This document shows positions 41,516 through 52,933 of a DNA stretch of 64,000 nucleotides, in pieces (the first letter of the stretch is position 1; each line of letters begins with the position of its first letter). The notes under the pieces are model-generated. The model searched no databases. It had not been told where the DNA came from and saw only the letters and a program-made list of their open reading frames with translations. The position numbers were made by a program, and so were the translations under genes. The stretch spans positions 372,001 to 436,000 of the forward strand of contig NW_019173933.1 of assembly GCF_001642475.1 (NCBI RefSeq), given 5' to 3'. Origin of the DNA: Fonsecaea monophora. Lineage: Eukaryota > Ascomycota > Eurotiomycetes > Chaetothyriales > Herpotrichiellaceae.

Positions 41516-43774
41516 ATGGATGATGAGTCATATGCTACCGAAGACGAAAGAGCTGGTGAACTCTCGACCATCGCCGCCATCTACCCTGAACTCGTGGTCG
41601 ATGATCAAGATCCATATACTGCTACGCTCGATCTCGCCGTAACACCAATTCAACCCCTGCGCATTCTCTTCAAACCCGCTGCAGACAGTGCGCCACCTTT
41701 ACTACCCACACCACCCACCTCCCCAGAACAAAGTCAGAATGAGGGCGATGCGAAACCTGAGTTGCAATACCCTGTCCTCCCTCTTGACGCCCATGAACTG
41801 TCTCATCTGCCTCCACTATCACTCCGAATTTCGCTGCCCGAGGGCTATCCAGCCACTAAGCCTCCAGTTGTCTCGGTGTCCGTTACACCCCAGTGGCTAC
41901 CCCGACCCGCCCTAAAGCGGCTCAGAGATGATTGTCATAGACTATGGGAAGAGCTGGGAAATGACCAGGTTGTTTATGCCTACATAGACCATGTCCAACA
42001 AGAGGGGGAACGAGCTTTTGGTCTTGCGGGCGAGACCGATGTTCAATTGTCTAGCGATTTGAAGGTGGCGATGCTGGATTTCGACCTCAAGACAAAGCGT
42101 GAACTCTTTGAGAAAGGGACATTTGACTGTGGAATTTGTCTGGAACCTAAAAAGGGGATACAATGCCACCGCCTGGTGTCATGTGGGCACGTCTTTTGCA
42201 TCGCATGCTTGCAGGAATTTTTCAAGAGTTGCATAACGGAGGGAGACGTTGACAACGTCAAATGTCTCGATCCGAGTTGCGGCAAGGACGAGCCTGTACA
42301 GGTGGGCGCCAATGGTAGGCCCTTGAAGAGACGGAGACAAGATCGAACTCTCAACCCCAGCGAGCTGTTACAGATTCCCCTGGAACAAGCACTGGTTCAG
42401 CGCTATGTCCGGCTCAAGCGAAAGAAGCGACTCGAATCAGACAAGAACACCATCTATTGCCCCCGACAATGGTGCCAAGGAGCCGCCAAATCCAAAAAAC
42501 ATCCCAAACCCATTGACCCAATGAATGATATTGAGGAGGGGTCCGACTCCGAGGAGGAAGAAATGCCAGAGCCAGCGCCTGGGCAACAGAACAATACCCA
42601 ACGCGACCCAGAGGATCTTCCCGTGTCTGAACGTCTGGCTGTGTGCGAAGACTGTGACTTTGCATTCTGCAGTGTCTGTCAGAAAGGGTGGCACGGGGAA
42701 CTCGTAAGATGCAGCCCTCGCCGGCAAAAGGAGATCAACGAGGAAGAAGCTGCGTCGGAGGCATATCTGAAGAAATACTCCACACCTTGTCCAACCTGCA
42801 GTGCGCCCGCGCAGAAGACCATGGGGTGCAACCACATGACATGCTTCAGATGCAAATGCCATTTCTGCTACCTATGTCAAGCATGGCTTCTGCCTGACAA
42901 TCCTTACAGCCACTACAACGATCCCAAGAGCAAATGCTACATGCGTTTGTGGGTTATGGAAGAGGGAGACGGCGAAGAAGTTGAAGCAGGACGACTTCAG
43001 AATCCTGATCTTGCGGAATGGCACGAGATAGATATTCCTGAAGAGGAATCGGACGACGAAGAATTACCCCCAGAGAACTTCGCCGCCTTTCGAGGAGACC
43101 ATGGCCGGCCCTTTGCCGACGAAGAAGATACAGATGACGAAGAGCCAGCACCTGACCAACGACGCAACCGGCAATTGCATATCGAAATCGTGAACTTTGC
43201 ACGGCCTGGAGCACCAAACGCTCAGCGAATAGACCTTCCTGAACGACCACGAGCTCAAGCGCCAGTACCGCCACCGGCACCACATCCGCCTAGAGCCAGA
43301 CCTCGACGAAGAGGCGGTGGTCAGCAAGCCAACCGTCAACGTGCGATGGTCAACGAGCCTGGACGCGCAGACCGAGCACGAGCGCAACCTCGAGGTCGGG
43401 TGCGTCTTCCTGTGGCGCCGATAGCTCAAGATGTACGAGCAGCCGGAGGTGACCAGAATGATGCGAACCAGCAAATTGACAGAGATGAACATGCCCTACC
43501 AGATGTCAACGGTCACGGAAACAATGATCTTGCAGCACGACCAGCACAGCTTCCGCTTGCAGCGCCTGGCCAAGGAAATCACCCAGGCGCTGCCCATGGT
43601 GCACATGCAGGCCCCGTTCGTGTGATGGGTCTAGAAAGATTTCTGCAACTTGCTCAACAAGACCTGGAGGATGAGTGGGATTCTGACGAGCTGGACGATG
43701 ACGATTTCCAAGCCATGGAGCATGAGCATGAGCCAAGACGAAGAGGACAGGAGAGGGTGATGGGCTGGCGGTGA
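41516..43774 (+). CDS. ITT1: RWD plus RING-IBR-RING (RBR) E3 ubiquitin ligase, RNF14/ITT1-like
   Basis: Single exon, 752 aa. Residues 10-155 are an RWD domain (ELSTIAAIYPELVV, LRISLPEGYPATKPPVVSV). RING1 starts near residue 204 (CGICLEP, CHRLVSCGHVFCIACLQEF). The IBR includes YCPRQWCQG and CEDCDFAFCSVCQKGWHG. RING2 reads PCPTCSAPAQKTMGCNHMTC and CKCHFCYLCQ; by analogy with parkin the catalytic Cys is that of GCNHMTC. RNF14-type enzymes take ubiquitin onto this Cys before transfer, and human RNF14 acts on stalled ribosome factors; yeast Itt1 affects translation termination. The last 260 residues are an unusual acidic then Arg/Pro/Gln-rich tail not needed for the catalytic core. Orthology to ITT1 is likely but not proven. 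Confidence 0.92.
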   Translation: MDDESYATEDERAGELSTIAAIYPELVVDDQDPYTATLDLAVTPIQPLRILFKPAADSAPPLLPTPPTSPEQSQNEGDAKPELQYPVLPLDAHELSHLPPLSLRISLPEGYPATKPPVVSVSVTPQWLPRPALKRLRDDCHRLWEELGNDQVVYAYIDHVQQEGERAFGLAGETDVQLSSDLKVAMLDFDLKTKRELFEKGTFDCGICLEPKKGIQCHRLVSCGHVFCIACLQEFFKSCITEGDVDNVKCLDPSCGKDEPVQVGANGRPLKRRRQDRTLNPSELLQIPLEQALVQRYVRLKRKKRLESDKNTIYCPRQWCQGAAKSKKHPKPIDPMNDIEEGSDSEEEEMPEPAPGQQNNTQRDPEDLPVSERLAVCEDCDFAFCSVCQKGWHGELVRCSPRRQKEINEEEAASEAYLKKYSTPCPTCSAPAQKTMGCNHMTCFRCKCHFCYLCQAWLLPDNPYSHYNDPKSKCYMRLWVMEEGDGEEVEAGRLQNPDLAEWHEIDIPEEESDDEELPPENFAAFRGDHGRPFADEEDTDDEEPAPDQRRNRQLHIEIVNFARPGAPNAQRIDLPERPRAQAPVPPPAPHPPRARPRRRGGGQQANRQRAMVNEPGRADRARAQPRGRVRLPVAPIAQDVRAAGGDQNDANQQIDRDEHALPDVNGHGNNDLAARPAQLPLAAPGQGNHPGAAHGAHAGPVRVMGLERFLQLAQQDLEDEWDSDELDDDDFQAMEHEHEPRRRGQERVMGWR

Positions 43775-45213
43775 CATGCAGATGGTCTGGGCGAGGAACT
43801 GCTGTTCGGCGTAGATAATGGAAATAAGGGGGGAGAGACATGACTTACAGTGGCTGCGATATGCTTGTATAGCAACTGGACATTCGAATTAACTACTGCA
43901 AAGCTTGGCTAGACCGCATAAACGCCGTGAGGAGTCGCCAAGCTGGTGCAGTAGGATCTGAGAGATGACTTGTTTCCTTCACGCTATACACATATATTGA
44001 ATGATTACAATGACACGCAATATACCCCCGCAAGAGATGTTTCCATGTGATAAGGAGTGCTGTCGCATCCGAACAGAGGCACTTCAGATTGCTCGCCTAA
44101 GGGGCTTAGGTTGTAATCTGTTCGAATCTACAGTAGAGTAGAAATTCATCACAAGCAGCATTTTCGTCGTGCTTCGGAAAGGGCTTCTATTGTAGTGCAA
44201 GAGCAGCAAGTATCCAAGCAGATCAACCCCTCTTCAGGAAGTCGCTTCCTCTTACGATATTTGTCAGTGTGCGCGCCGGCTTCCAGGTATCCTGCTGCGA
44301 TGCCGAGTACCCAGACTGGATGCATAAAACTGCGCACATCTTGACCATTCGCATCTACCCGTGCTTGTGGGATCATCAATGCGCTCTTGGATCAAATTTT
44401 GAATCCCACAATCCGCTCTCTTGTGCCCTCGTGCCTGAACTCTTGTGATCATAAGCAGAAACTAAGATTTCGAGCTTCGACATCGAGTGGATAAGGAGCT
44501 AGAAGCACATCGAAGATCGAGGCGGGAACACACGTGGTAGGGCTGGACTGTCGCCAATGAGATGGGAACAGTGGGCAAGGAGGAATCGACTGACGCAATG
44601 ATCGCCTTTGCGCTGCCAAGCAGGACGTTTGGCGGTGTTGGTGATGTCTTTGTTGCTTGATGATGTCTTGAACACAAGTCAAAGATGTGCGGGAGGAGCA
44701 AGCCGTGATGTCACTCACCCAATGCCAAGTTGCGCTAAACGCAAATGTGACGTCGATCTTTAAGGTTAGAACCAAAGCCAATGCTGGGAGAGTCGCCGTG
44801 AAGATTCTCTTGACAAGAATCCTTCCCAGTATCCACGCAGCCACGGCGGGCTGGCAACTCACGATCCTCAAATCCCTATACCTGTCATGGATAGACCGTC
44901 TGACCTTTGCTCAAGCGAGAATCATCCTTGCCCCTGCACTTCTGGGTCCACTCGCCGCGTGCCGAACTGTTATTCGGTAGCCGATGTGGCTTTTCTTGGT
45001 CGCCACTTTTTTCCACAGGAGAATTCCATAGGCTAACCCCAGGTTTTCTTTGTTCGTCGCGCAATGATATCAGAGCCCAGGAAGTATTACCCATGGTCGC
45101 CCGGTGTATAATAAACCCCCCCTTTCTTCCCCACTGCTGAAGAGAAACCGTCCTTCGAGGCTTGCTGAACTTGTAAAGGTATCCCGCGATCATCCTCATC
45201 ACCACCGCCCAAC
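43775..45213. promoter_or_regulatory. Intergenic, hexose-transporter promoter at its right end
   Basis: 1.4 kb. Frames at 44149-44871 show no domain. Close to the transporter is TATAATAA at 45107-45114, about 100 bp before the ATG, and CCCCAC at 45129-45134, whose complement GTGGGG fits the CreA/Mig1 site SYGGRG. A single CreA-type hexamer is weak evidence. Confidence 0.45.
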
Positions 45214-47160
45214 ATGAAGGGCATGAGCACCAAAGTTTACTTTGATAAGTATAACCCTAATTCAGAGAAGGGGGAAGATGTCAGGCGCTCTCTGGCAGGC
45301 CTCGACTACTCTCCCCTCCCTCGGGTGACGGGTCGCTCGTTGGCCATGGGCTGCTTGGTCTCAATGGGTGGCTTGATGTAAGTTGCACCTATTCTACGGC
45401 TCTGCAACAGCTAACATGCCTTCCAGCTTTGGTTACGATACCGGCCAGATTTCGGGCTTCTTGGAGATGCCGGATTTTCTCAAGCGGTTTGCACAATCTC
45501 ACGGAAATGGAGAGTATAAATTTAGCGATGTCAGATCCGGACTTATAGTTGCCATGGTACGGACGAGAGTCATTCTTGCCATTTCTTTCGAACCCTGACT
45601 AACGTGCTTCAGCTATCCATTGGAACTCTTATCGGGGCTTTGTTGGCTGCTCCAATTGCCGACAGGATTGGGCGTAAATTCTCGATCAGCTTCTGGTCTA
45701 TCATCGTCTCGGTCGGATTCGTTATTCAGATTGCGTCCGTCGATGCATGGTATCAGGTTATGATCGGTCGACTTGTGGCTGGCCTTGGAGTGGGAGCCCT
45801 ATCAGTCCTTGTCCCCATGTTCCAAGCCGAAACTGCTCCGCCGTGGATTCGTGGCGCCCTCGTGTGCACCTACCAGCTCTTTATCACACTCGGCATTTTC
45901 CTTGCCGCGTGCTTCAACTACGGGACGTATAAAGGCCAGCAGAACAACTCGGCATCCTGGAGGATTGTCATTGGCCTCGGTTGGCTATGGACACTCATTC
46001 TGGGAGTGGGCATCTTGTTCTTTGACGAGACTCCGCGATATGCCTACCGCAGAGGGAGGTTTGAAGAGGCCAAGCAAACGCTGATGAAGGTGTACGGTGC
46101 TCCTGCCAACCACTACGCCATCTATACGCAAATGGAGGAGATTGAGAGCAAATTCCGTGCCGAGGACCAGACAAAAGGAAATCCAATCCATGAGTTTGTC
46201 GTCATGCTCAGAGCACCAAGGATGGGGTAAGTACCAACACACAGGACGCCCAGAGGAAGTGGAATGCTGACTCCGCGGGTCTAGATACCGAATTGCGCTG
46301 GGTGTGATGTTACAGATGTTCCAGCAACTCACCGGTGCCAACTTCTTCTTTTACTACGGCACAACGATCTTCAAGTCCGTTCAGATCAGCTCTTTCGTTA
46401 CTCAGATGATCCTAAACGGTGTCAACTTTGGAGTCACCTTCATCGGTCTCTATCTCGTCGAGCACTATGGGCGAAGGAAGTCGTTGATCGCGGGGAGCAT
46501 GTGGATGTTTGTCTGCTTCATGATTTTCGCATCAGTCGGTCACTTCTCCCTGGACAACCAGGATCCAGCCAGAACGCCGAAGGCTGGTATTGCCATGATT
46601 GTATTTGCGTGTTTGTTTATTCTGGGGTTTGCTACCACATGGGGTCCGATGGTCTGGTAAGAAAAACATGTGTCCATCCGGCTACTGTTGACTTCCGCTA
46701 ACTGTTCGATTCTAGGACTTTGATTGCCGAACTCTTCCCATCACGATACAGGGCCAAGGGTATGGCCATCGCAACAGCAAGCAACTGGACCTGGAATTTC
46801 CTCATTGCATTCTTCACTCCGTTCATCATCAGTGCAATCGATTTCAGATATGGATACGTGTTTGCCGGCTGCAATTTGGCTGCAGGTCTCCTTGTCTACT
46901 TCTTCGTTATTGAAGGACAAGGACGAACACTGGAGGAAATAGACACTATGTACATTGAACATGTGTCCCCCATGAAATCTTCCAAGTGGGAAGCACCACC
47001 TGCGGCGGAGATGGCCCGAATCAGAAGGCAGGCCGGCACTGAGGTTGCTGCATCAGAGGATGTCGAGTCCCGGGGCATCTACAGCGGAGAGACGGAAAGG
47101 GGGCATGATGGTGACAAAGAAGTCGACCAGAGTAGGGAGATTCATGCTGAGAGGGTGTAA
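45214..47160 (+). CDS. MFS hexose (monosaccharide) transporter
   Basis: Five exons: 45214-45377, 45427-45556, 45613-46226, 46285-46656, 46716-47160; 574 aa; introns 49-59 nt. Sugar-porter signatures are GGLIFGYDTGQISGFLEMPD, ADRIGRKFS (loop 2-3), GRLVAGLGVGALSVLVPMFQ with ETAPPWIRG (PESPR-region equivalents), DETPRYAYRRGR, QMFQQLTGANFFFYYGT (helix 7 substrate motif), GRRK, and ELFPSRYRAKGMAIATASNW. Twelve helices are expected in the plasma membrane, importing glucose or related hexoses by proton symport. The C-tail is only about 85 aa, too short for the signalling tails of yeast Snf3/Rgt2, so a transporter is more likely than a sensor. A Zn2Cys6 regulator follows 657 bp downstream on the same strand. 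Confidence 0.95.
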
Positions 47161-47817
47161 GTCGGGGGCCATCAGTGATTGACATGAAAGTGTACACTAC
47201 TATTGTACCAAAAGCGTGGGTATATGAAGGAACAAAAATGCGAGGTTGGGATACCCTTTGGTCAATACATAAGTATCTAATAGTTTACAACAATAACAAT
47301 TATGATGAGAGCAGTGTTGGTTTAGTTCGCTTAGTCCTGAGTACCACAGTACAGAGTAGCATTGATGCAAATTGTGTGGGCAGCATATGCTTTCCGGATT
47401 GGGCGAAGCCGATCTCTCCTTATCAAGCAACCAATCACACCCGCCCAGTTTGTTATCGACTTACCTAGACCTATTCAGGCATGGCTATCCTGCATTGTCC
47501 AGCTAATCAATCCCCAAGGCCTTGGTCCATCGGCAGCGGCTCCCGGGCCCGATGCCTCCACCTCCGCTATCAGTTCAAAGTTCTCTCCACATTCACACTC
47601 GCTGACCCTCCCACCGACGGCGACATTGACACAACAAAGTCGTTCTCTTATTGCAATCGGCCCATTTCTACGGAAGACTACACCATCCTGCTTGCCCCTG
47701 AATGCGCCGAGCCCAGCGTCTGCCCACTCCATGTCCGGAGCCGAACGCCAACCGACAAATGGCCCTCAAGCAACCCGATTCACGAGCAGTAATCCCGAGC
47801 AGAGGCAGGAAAACACC
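47161..47817. promoter_or_regulatory. Intergenic: transporter 3' region and Zn2Cys6 gene promoter
   Basis: 657 bp. A CCAAT box stands at 47431-47435. The frame of the regulator's first exon stays open upstream to about 47362 and includes an in-frame ATG at 47731, so the true start could lie 29 codons earlier. Confidence 0.45.
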
Positions 47818-50354
47818 ATGTCGAAGCGTAGACAGCCAAAAAGCCGTACGGGTGAGCTACACCTCGGATTGAGACTGCCGTTTGGCGTTTATGTATCCGC
47901 TGTTCTGGGTACAAGTGACAATGAACCGATCGCTAACCTGTGCATCTTTCATCAGGCTGCAATACCTGCAAAGCCCGACGCATGAAATGTGATGGTGAGA
48001 GCCACCTTCTCTAAAAGCGAATGCTATTCGTGTCACAACTATCTGTTGCATACGAGAATGTTTGATTCTCACCATGGAGTCACTTATCATTGCCCACATT
48101 GTTTGTTATGGCAGCCGCAAGTCCGCTGACCGCTTCTAGAAGCCAAACCGTCCTGCACACAGTGCCTCGACAGAGGCGTCGAATGCGGCGGCTATGTCAG
48201 AAACCTCAAGTGGAAGTTGGTGGGAGAGCAGCCCAAAAAGCGCAGCCGGCCAGAGGGTACGATCGCAGCATTCAGCCTTTATCAATCATGTTGTCGCCTT
48301 ATCGGACTGTGACACTGACTGGCTGGCAGAAAGGCAACTTCAAAGCTTGGAGAACATGTCTATCGAACGGATATCGAGACCATTTTACAAGGATGCAACT
48401 TCAGGTGACCATGTTACAACACCACCTCTCCAGGCTGAAGCGAGTATGGCACAGGGCATCGCGAGCACCAATAGCGCGTCATCAGCACGGACTCGAGAAG
48501 AGCCTCTCTGGCAATCATTACCGCAAGACCAACTCTTTGACTTTGGTGATGTTGATTTCAGCGTCGACTTCTTCCTCGGCGAAGGAAACATCGATCTGAA
48601 TGTGCCTAGCGATCTGGGCTCTCCGACCAATACCTCCCCCGGGCCGTCACTAGAAATGACCGATAGTCATCTGTCTTCCTCAAGACATGGGATAGATTTA
48701 GATATGCGGAAAGAAAAGGGCACCGACTTATCCGACCTGATTATCTCACCACCCTACATCCCACGGGACTATGAGGGACAGAGTGGGACTGCAGCTGATT
48801 CTGGTCAACCTAGCCTGCGACGCGGTAACATAGAAGACAATCCTGTCCTTCGCGAACGGCCCTCACCATTCTCAGACACCCCAAAAACAGTCAAGCAACT
48901 TTTTGACAGGCATCTCTGTGATGCTCTTTCTATCAAGGACGATCCATTCACGAATCCGTGGCGACTATATGTATGGCCACTAGCTGATGAGTGCCCGGCA
49001 CTCTACCATGCTCTTGCAGCGATGACATATCTATACCTGAGCAATGCACGGCCCGAATTCAGTGGAGTTGGATCAAGGAATTTCCACGCCAGCCTCGAGG
49101 CTTTGGCACGGGATCAAAACAAGCCGGACACCAGTCTTGAAGCCTCTATCGCCGCAAGATTGGCCCTTGGTTTCGCGGAAGCATGGGACGACCAAGCAGC
49201 CTCTCCTGGTGTCGAACACATCAAAACTGCTGGAACGCTACTTCGAGGCGCTTTCGATAAAGACAGGATTACAAAGCTAACGAGTGATGAACTAGATCGT
49301 TTGAACTTCCTGGCGCGCACTTGGGTGTACAAGGTCGTAATGACTGGGTTGACAACGTCTGACGATGGCGAGTTCCTCGACGTCGAGTCCATAACAAGGT
49401 ACATTGAGCTCGATCGTCTGCCAGTCGAACAGCAGCTCGATCCGCTTCTTGGCTGTGCAATTACGCTGTTTCCGCTGATTGCGCGTCTAACCAATATTAT
49501 CAAGGCTGTCCGGCGGAGAACCGAGAAACACAACTCTCCATCCATTATCTCCAGAGGCGCCGAGTTATGGACAGCCATCGAGGACTGGAGCCCATCGTTT
49601 GATCCACAGCAGTCAGAAAACCCCCCATCTCACGTCTCTGATATCATACAGACGGCCGAAGCATACCGTTGGACAGCGTTATTATTGCTTCGGCACGCCG
49701 TACCAGAGCTTCCGTGGGCTCTTTCAATGTTGGAACTCGCGGAGAAAGTATTAATCTATCTTGCAACTACGCCGGTCACGTCTCGAACGATAGTTATCCA
49801 GATATTCCCCCTGATGGCGATTGGCGGCGAGGCATTTGATGAAGAAGACCGCAACTGGGTCTGTCAGAGATGGGATGCTATGGCCAAGCGCATGCCAATT
49901 TCGAGATTGGACAAGTGCCTGAAAGTCACAAAGGAGGTCTGGAGGAGGAAGGACACGTTTGAAGCACAACGTGGCGCGTGCCCCAGCTGTGGTGCTTATC
50001 GGCCGAGGTCGACCGGGACCGGCTCCCCCATGGACACCTTGACGGACACTGACTTGTCTGTCGCGTCCTCCAAGAAGTCCGAGGAAGGGAGTCGTCGATG
50101 TCGATGCAACGCGGTCAAACTCAATAATACCCCGTCATCCAGCTTCCCGGACTCGCTGGCCTTCAAGAAAGGAATCGACAACATCACGAGGGCGGGCAAT
50201 TTGCATTACACGGTGAGGGGGGAATTGCATTGGTTGAAAGTCATGGAAGACTGGAAATGGCAAGGTGAGTTTTCCGGGAGTGGGTCGTCACGATTCACAG
50301 TCCCGAACCATGTTACTTTGTTACTGACTCGTTGCAACAGTTGTGCTTGGGTGA
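47818..50354 (+). CDS. Zn2Cys6 fungal transcription factor
   Basis: Five exons: 47818-47851, 47956-47994, 48140-48256, 48330-50264, 50341-50354; 712 aa. The first three small exons assemble the zinc cluster SKRRQPKSRTGCNTCKARRM then KCDEAKPSCTQC and LDRGVECGGY, i.e. C-x2-C-x6-C-x6-C-x2-C-x6-C. A long acidic Ser-rich linker precedes a fungal-TF middle domain from about residue 240 (PKTVKQLFDRHL, YHALAAMTYLYLSNA, AARLALGFAEAWDD, LDPLLGCAITLFPLIARLTN). Near the C-terminus a CPSCG and CRC pair is present. The last intron converts the end to EDWKWQVVLG, a plausible family ending; without it the frame reads on to 50431. Target genes are unknown; position next to a hexose transporter makes a role in sugar uptake worth testing. 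Confidence 0.88.
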
Positions 50355-51567
50355 GACAAATACGAGGACCATTGATCCCGAGACAAAGTGATTGGGCCGG
50401 GTTTGTTCTGGTGCGAGGTTCAAGCACCTGATCGGCCGGACACGGCGCAAGGCTGCCGTCTGACTCTGTCCGGGGGCCCCACCCCCTACACAGAACTAAC
50501 CCAACTTGGTGAAAAAGTACGCCAGCCTCGACCTGTCCATCCGTTCTGGGTAGTCTTGGAAAACGAACATCGATCAATGAGTGGGATAGGTCATGTTGGT
50601 GGCTCGATGGATCGGGCAGCAAGGGAAGATCTATCTTTACCAGTATCTACGAGGCACCGAGTGCATCTACAGCTGAATCAGGGTGCACTCCAAATATTCC
50701 TCCTTCCAGCAAGATGCCAGCAGATCCAGATCCAGATCCTGAACCACTTCCACCGCCATCTCCTCCTCGAACAATGAGAACCCCGAATGCCGGTCCGGAG
50801 TACCGAGTGTACTTTACCCCTTTCTTTGATTACCACTTAGTAAACTAGACTGCCGATATGGTATGGTGAGACGGTAGAGAGATAAGACGGATGAGATGAT
50901 AAGACGATAAGCCTGATAAGGTAGCCGTGACATCTATGTTACCTATCTTGGCCGACCACGCTGTCAACATTTCTTTGTTCACGCGGATGGGTGGCCCTTG
51001 CAGTGCGCGGGGGTTGATTTCAAAGGCGACAAGCGAGGATGTTTAAGGAATTTGGCGTGGAATTGATTGCGATGTGATAGGGACGTAGTCGGTAGGTATT
51101 ATCTCATCAGGGCAGTCTAGTGAAATTTAGTGCAGTGCGGTGCAGGGAGGCGTGGTCTCTAGGGGCTTGTATAGTGATATGTACAGGTACAGGTATAGGC
51201 ACAGGGATTGCGATGGCGATAGGCATAGGTATAAGTAATGCACAGAAGATGGCGATCTCGTTTGAATGTTGGTATGTATGTACATGCCTGCGGTCATGTC
51301 TCACGAGTACATACTGTCTCCTTACCAGTAATCAAGGCCCTGAACAGACAAGAGATCGGAACGCCCGACAAACGCTCATGAATGGTCCCGTAAATGCCCA
51401 CAAATCTTTAACAGTACGAGAACAACACATGCAAATTCTCTGGTCATAGTCGATGTGTCGATCGCTTGCTTGCTTTCTTTCTTTCTTTCCAACCCTTTTC
51501 CTCCTTCTGTCTTTTACTTCCTCTTGTCTCGTCTGGGATATCAAAACGCACCTCATCTCACCTCACC
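50355..51567. other. Convergent intergenic region
   Basis: 1.2 kb between the Zn2Cys6 and Rieske genes. From about 51180 to 51240 a run of ACAGGTACAGGTATAGGCAC-like words forms degenerate simple sequence; a (CTTT)n tract lies near 51472-51488. No supported gene. Confidence 0.6.
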
Positions 51568-52933
51568 TCACCACGCCAACCCCGCCGCCGGCTCAGCCTG
51601 ACAGGCCAGGCCGGAACACAGATCGACGTCCTCCTGGCTCACGGCCGCAGAGCCCGGCAGACGCTGCTGCGCGGGCCAGATCTCGCGCCGCGCGGCCTTT
51701 TCCTGTGCGACGTGCTCGCGGATGACGTCGCGCGCGCGCTGCTGGAAGTACAACGGGCCCTTCTCGAGGCGCGGGTGCATCTCGCCGTTGACGAAGACGC
51801 CCGCGTTGAGGTTCCGCTGCGCGAGCTCGCACAGGATCTTGTCCTCGGACACCACCTTGGCGTATAGCTGGTGGATCCGCTGAAAGTCTTCCTCGGACGA
51901 GTTCCGGTTGCGGTAGATCTGGTAGTGCATCGACGAGCTCTTGGGGCCGTTGGGCAGGAACCGCTGCAGCATGATGAAGTGTGGTCTATTTTTCTCCCAC
52001 CAGGTTCATAAAAAGTGATTAGCCGGGTGCCGAAGTTTCATCGTAGGAAGTAGATTGTCTGGATTGAGGGATTGAAGGGAGGGGGATGAAGGAGTAAAGA
52101 AAAACTTACAGGACGGAAATGGATACGTTGGGAAAGAAATATGTGCTGGCAATGGCCATGCCTAGCTTCTTTTGCTCCTCGGTCGGCGTCGACTGATGCG
52201 TGATGTACCCGTCAACGCCCGTCACGTCGTGCGTCTCGATGTCCGCCAGTGTAGGGATATCCGGATGGGCCGTGGGGCAGTGGTAGCACTCGTTGAAGTT
52301 GTCGGCCAGGATCTTCCAGTTGTACGCGCCGTCGAGCTTGTACTCGTGGTCGAGCACGTAGTCGTCAAAGTTGTACACCATGTACCGCTCCTGGGTGTCG
52401 ACGTGGTCGAAGTCCTGCTCCCACGGCACTTCGGGCGTCTCGCTGCTGTCGAGATTGACCCAGATGAATCCGCAGGCGTCCACACGCACGTGGATTGGGA
52501 ACAGCCCGTTCTGCGTCTTGTCAAAGTCGTCGAGCTCGTCGTACTTGGGCGCCTTTGCGAGTCTTCCATCGAGCCCGTATGACCATCCGTGATACTTGCA
52601 TGCAAAGATCTTTGCGGTCCCTTGCTCGGCCTGCACGACGGGGAATGCGCGGTGGCGGCACACGTTGTGGAATCCGTTAATTTCTCCCTTGCGATCCCGG
52701 CACAGGACAAACTCGTAGCCGGCCACGTCGAATTTCAGGTAGTCGCCCGGCTGACTGAGTCTCGTTCTGTGCGTGATAAGCATCCATCTCTTGGAGAAGA
52801 TTGCTCGTCGTTCTAGCTGGTACATTTCTTCAGATGTGTACCAGCTCGCTGGAAGAGCACGGACGGCAGTCTTGGAGTCATCTTTTGCCGCTGGCGTTTG
52901 GCGGCCAAACCCTAGATAGTTGAGGATAGCCAT
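51568..52933 (-). CDS. Rieske non-heme iron oxygenase, alpha-subunit type
   Basis: Two exons, 52933-52110 and 51985-51568, with a 124-nt intron; 413 aa. The Rieske [2Fe-2S] centre is C92-x-H94-x17-C112-x2-H115 (CRHRAF, CKYHGWSYG). The catalytic domain holds mononuclear-iron ligands in ADNFNECYHCPTAHPD (H218, H223). The exon join gives ISVLPHFIMLQRFLPNG. The protein resembles the choline-monooxygenase-like branch of ring-hydroxylating oxygenases. Such enzymes need an electron donor, but no reductase or ferredoxin for it is adjacent. The gene, especially exon 2, is GC-richer than its neighbours with many GCG/GCC/CTC codons. Substrate cannot be read from sequence; an aromatic or quaternary-amine compound is possible. 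Confidence 0.93.

Noticed and set aside
44100..44140. TTCGAATC-like tRNA T-arm
   Set aside because: No matching acceptor, D-arm or anticodon stem could be placed around it; other TTCGA-type hits fall in coding exons.
44149..44871. Possible minus-strand gene between the RBR ligase and transporter
   Set aside because: Short frames without conserved content; no splice combination gave a recognisable protein.
47362..47817. N-terminal extension of the Zn2Cys6 factor
   Set aside because: The frame is open but Ser/Pro-rich, and MSKRRQPKSRTG directly before the zinc cluster is the usual start of this family; ATG at 47731 left as an alternative.
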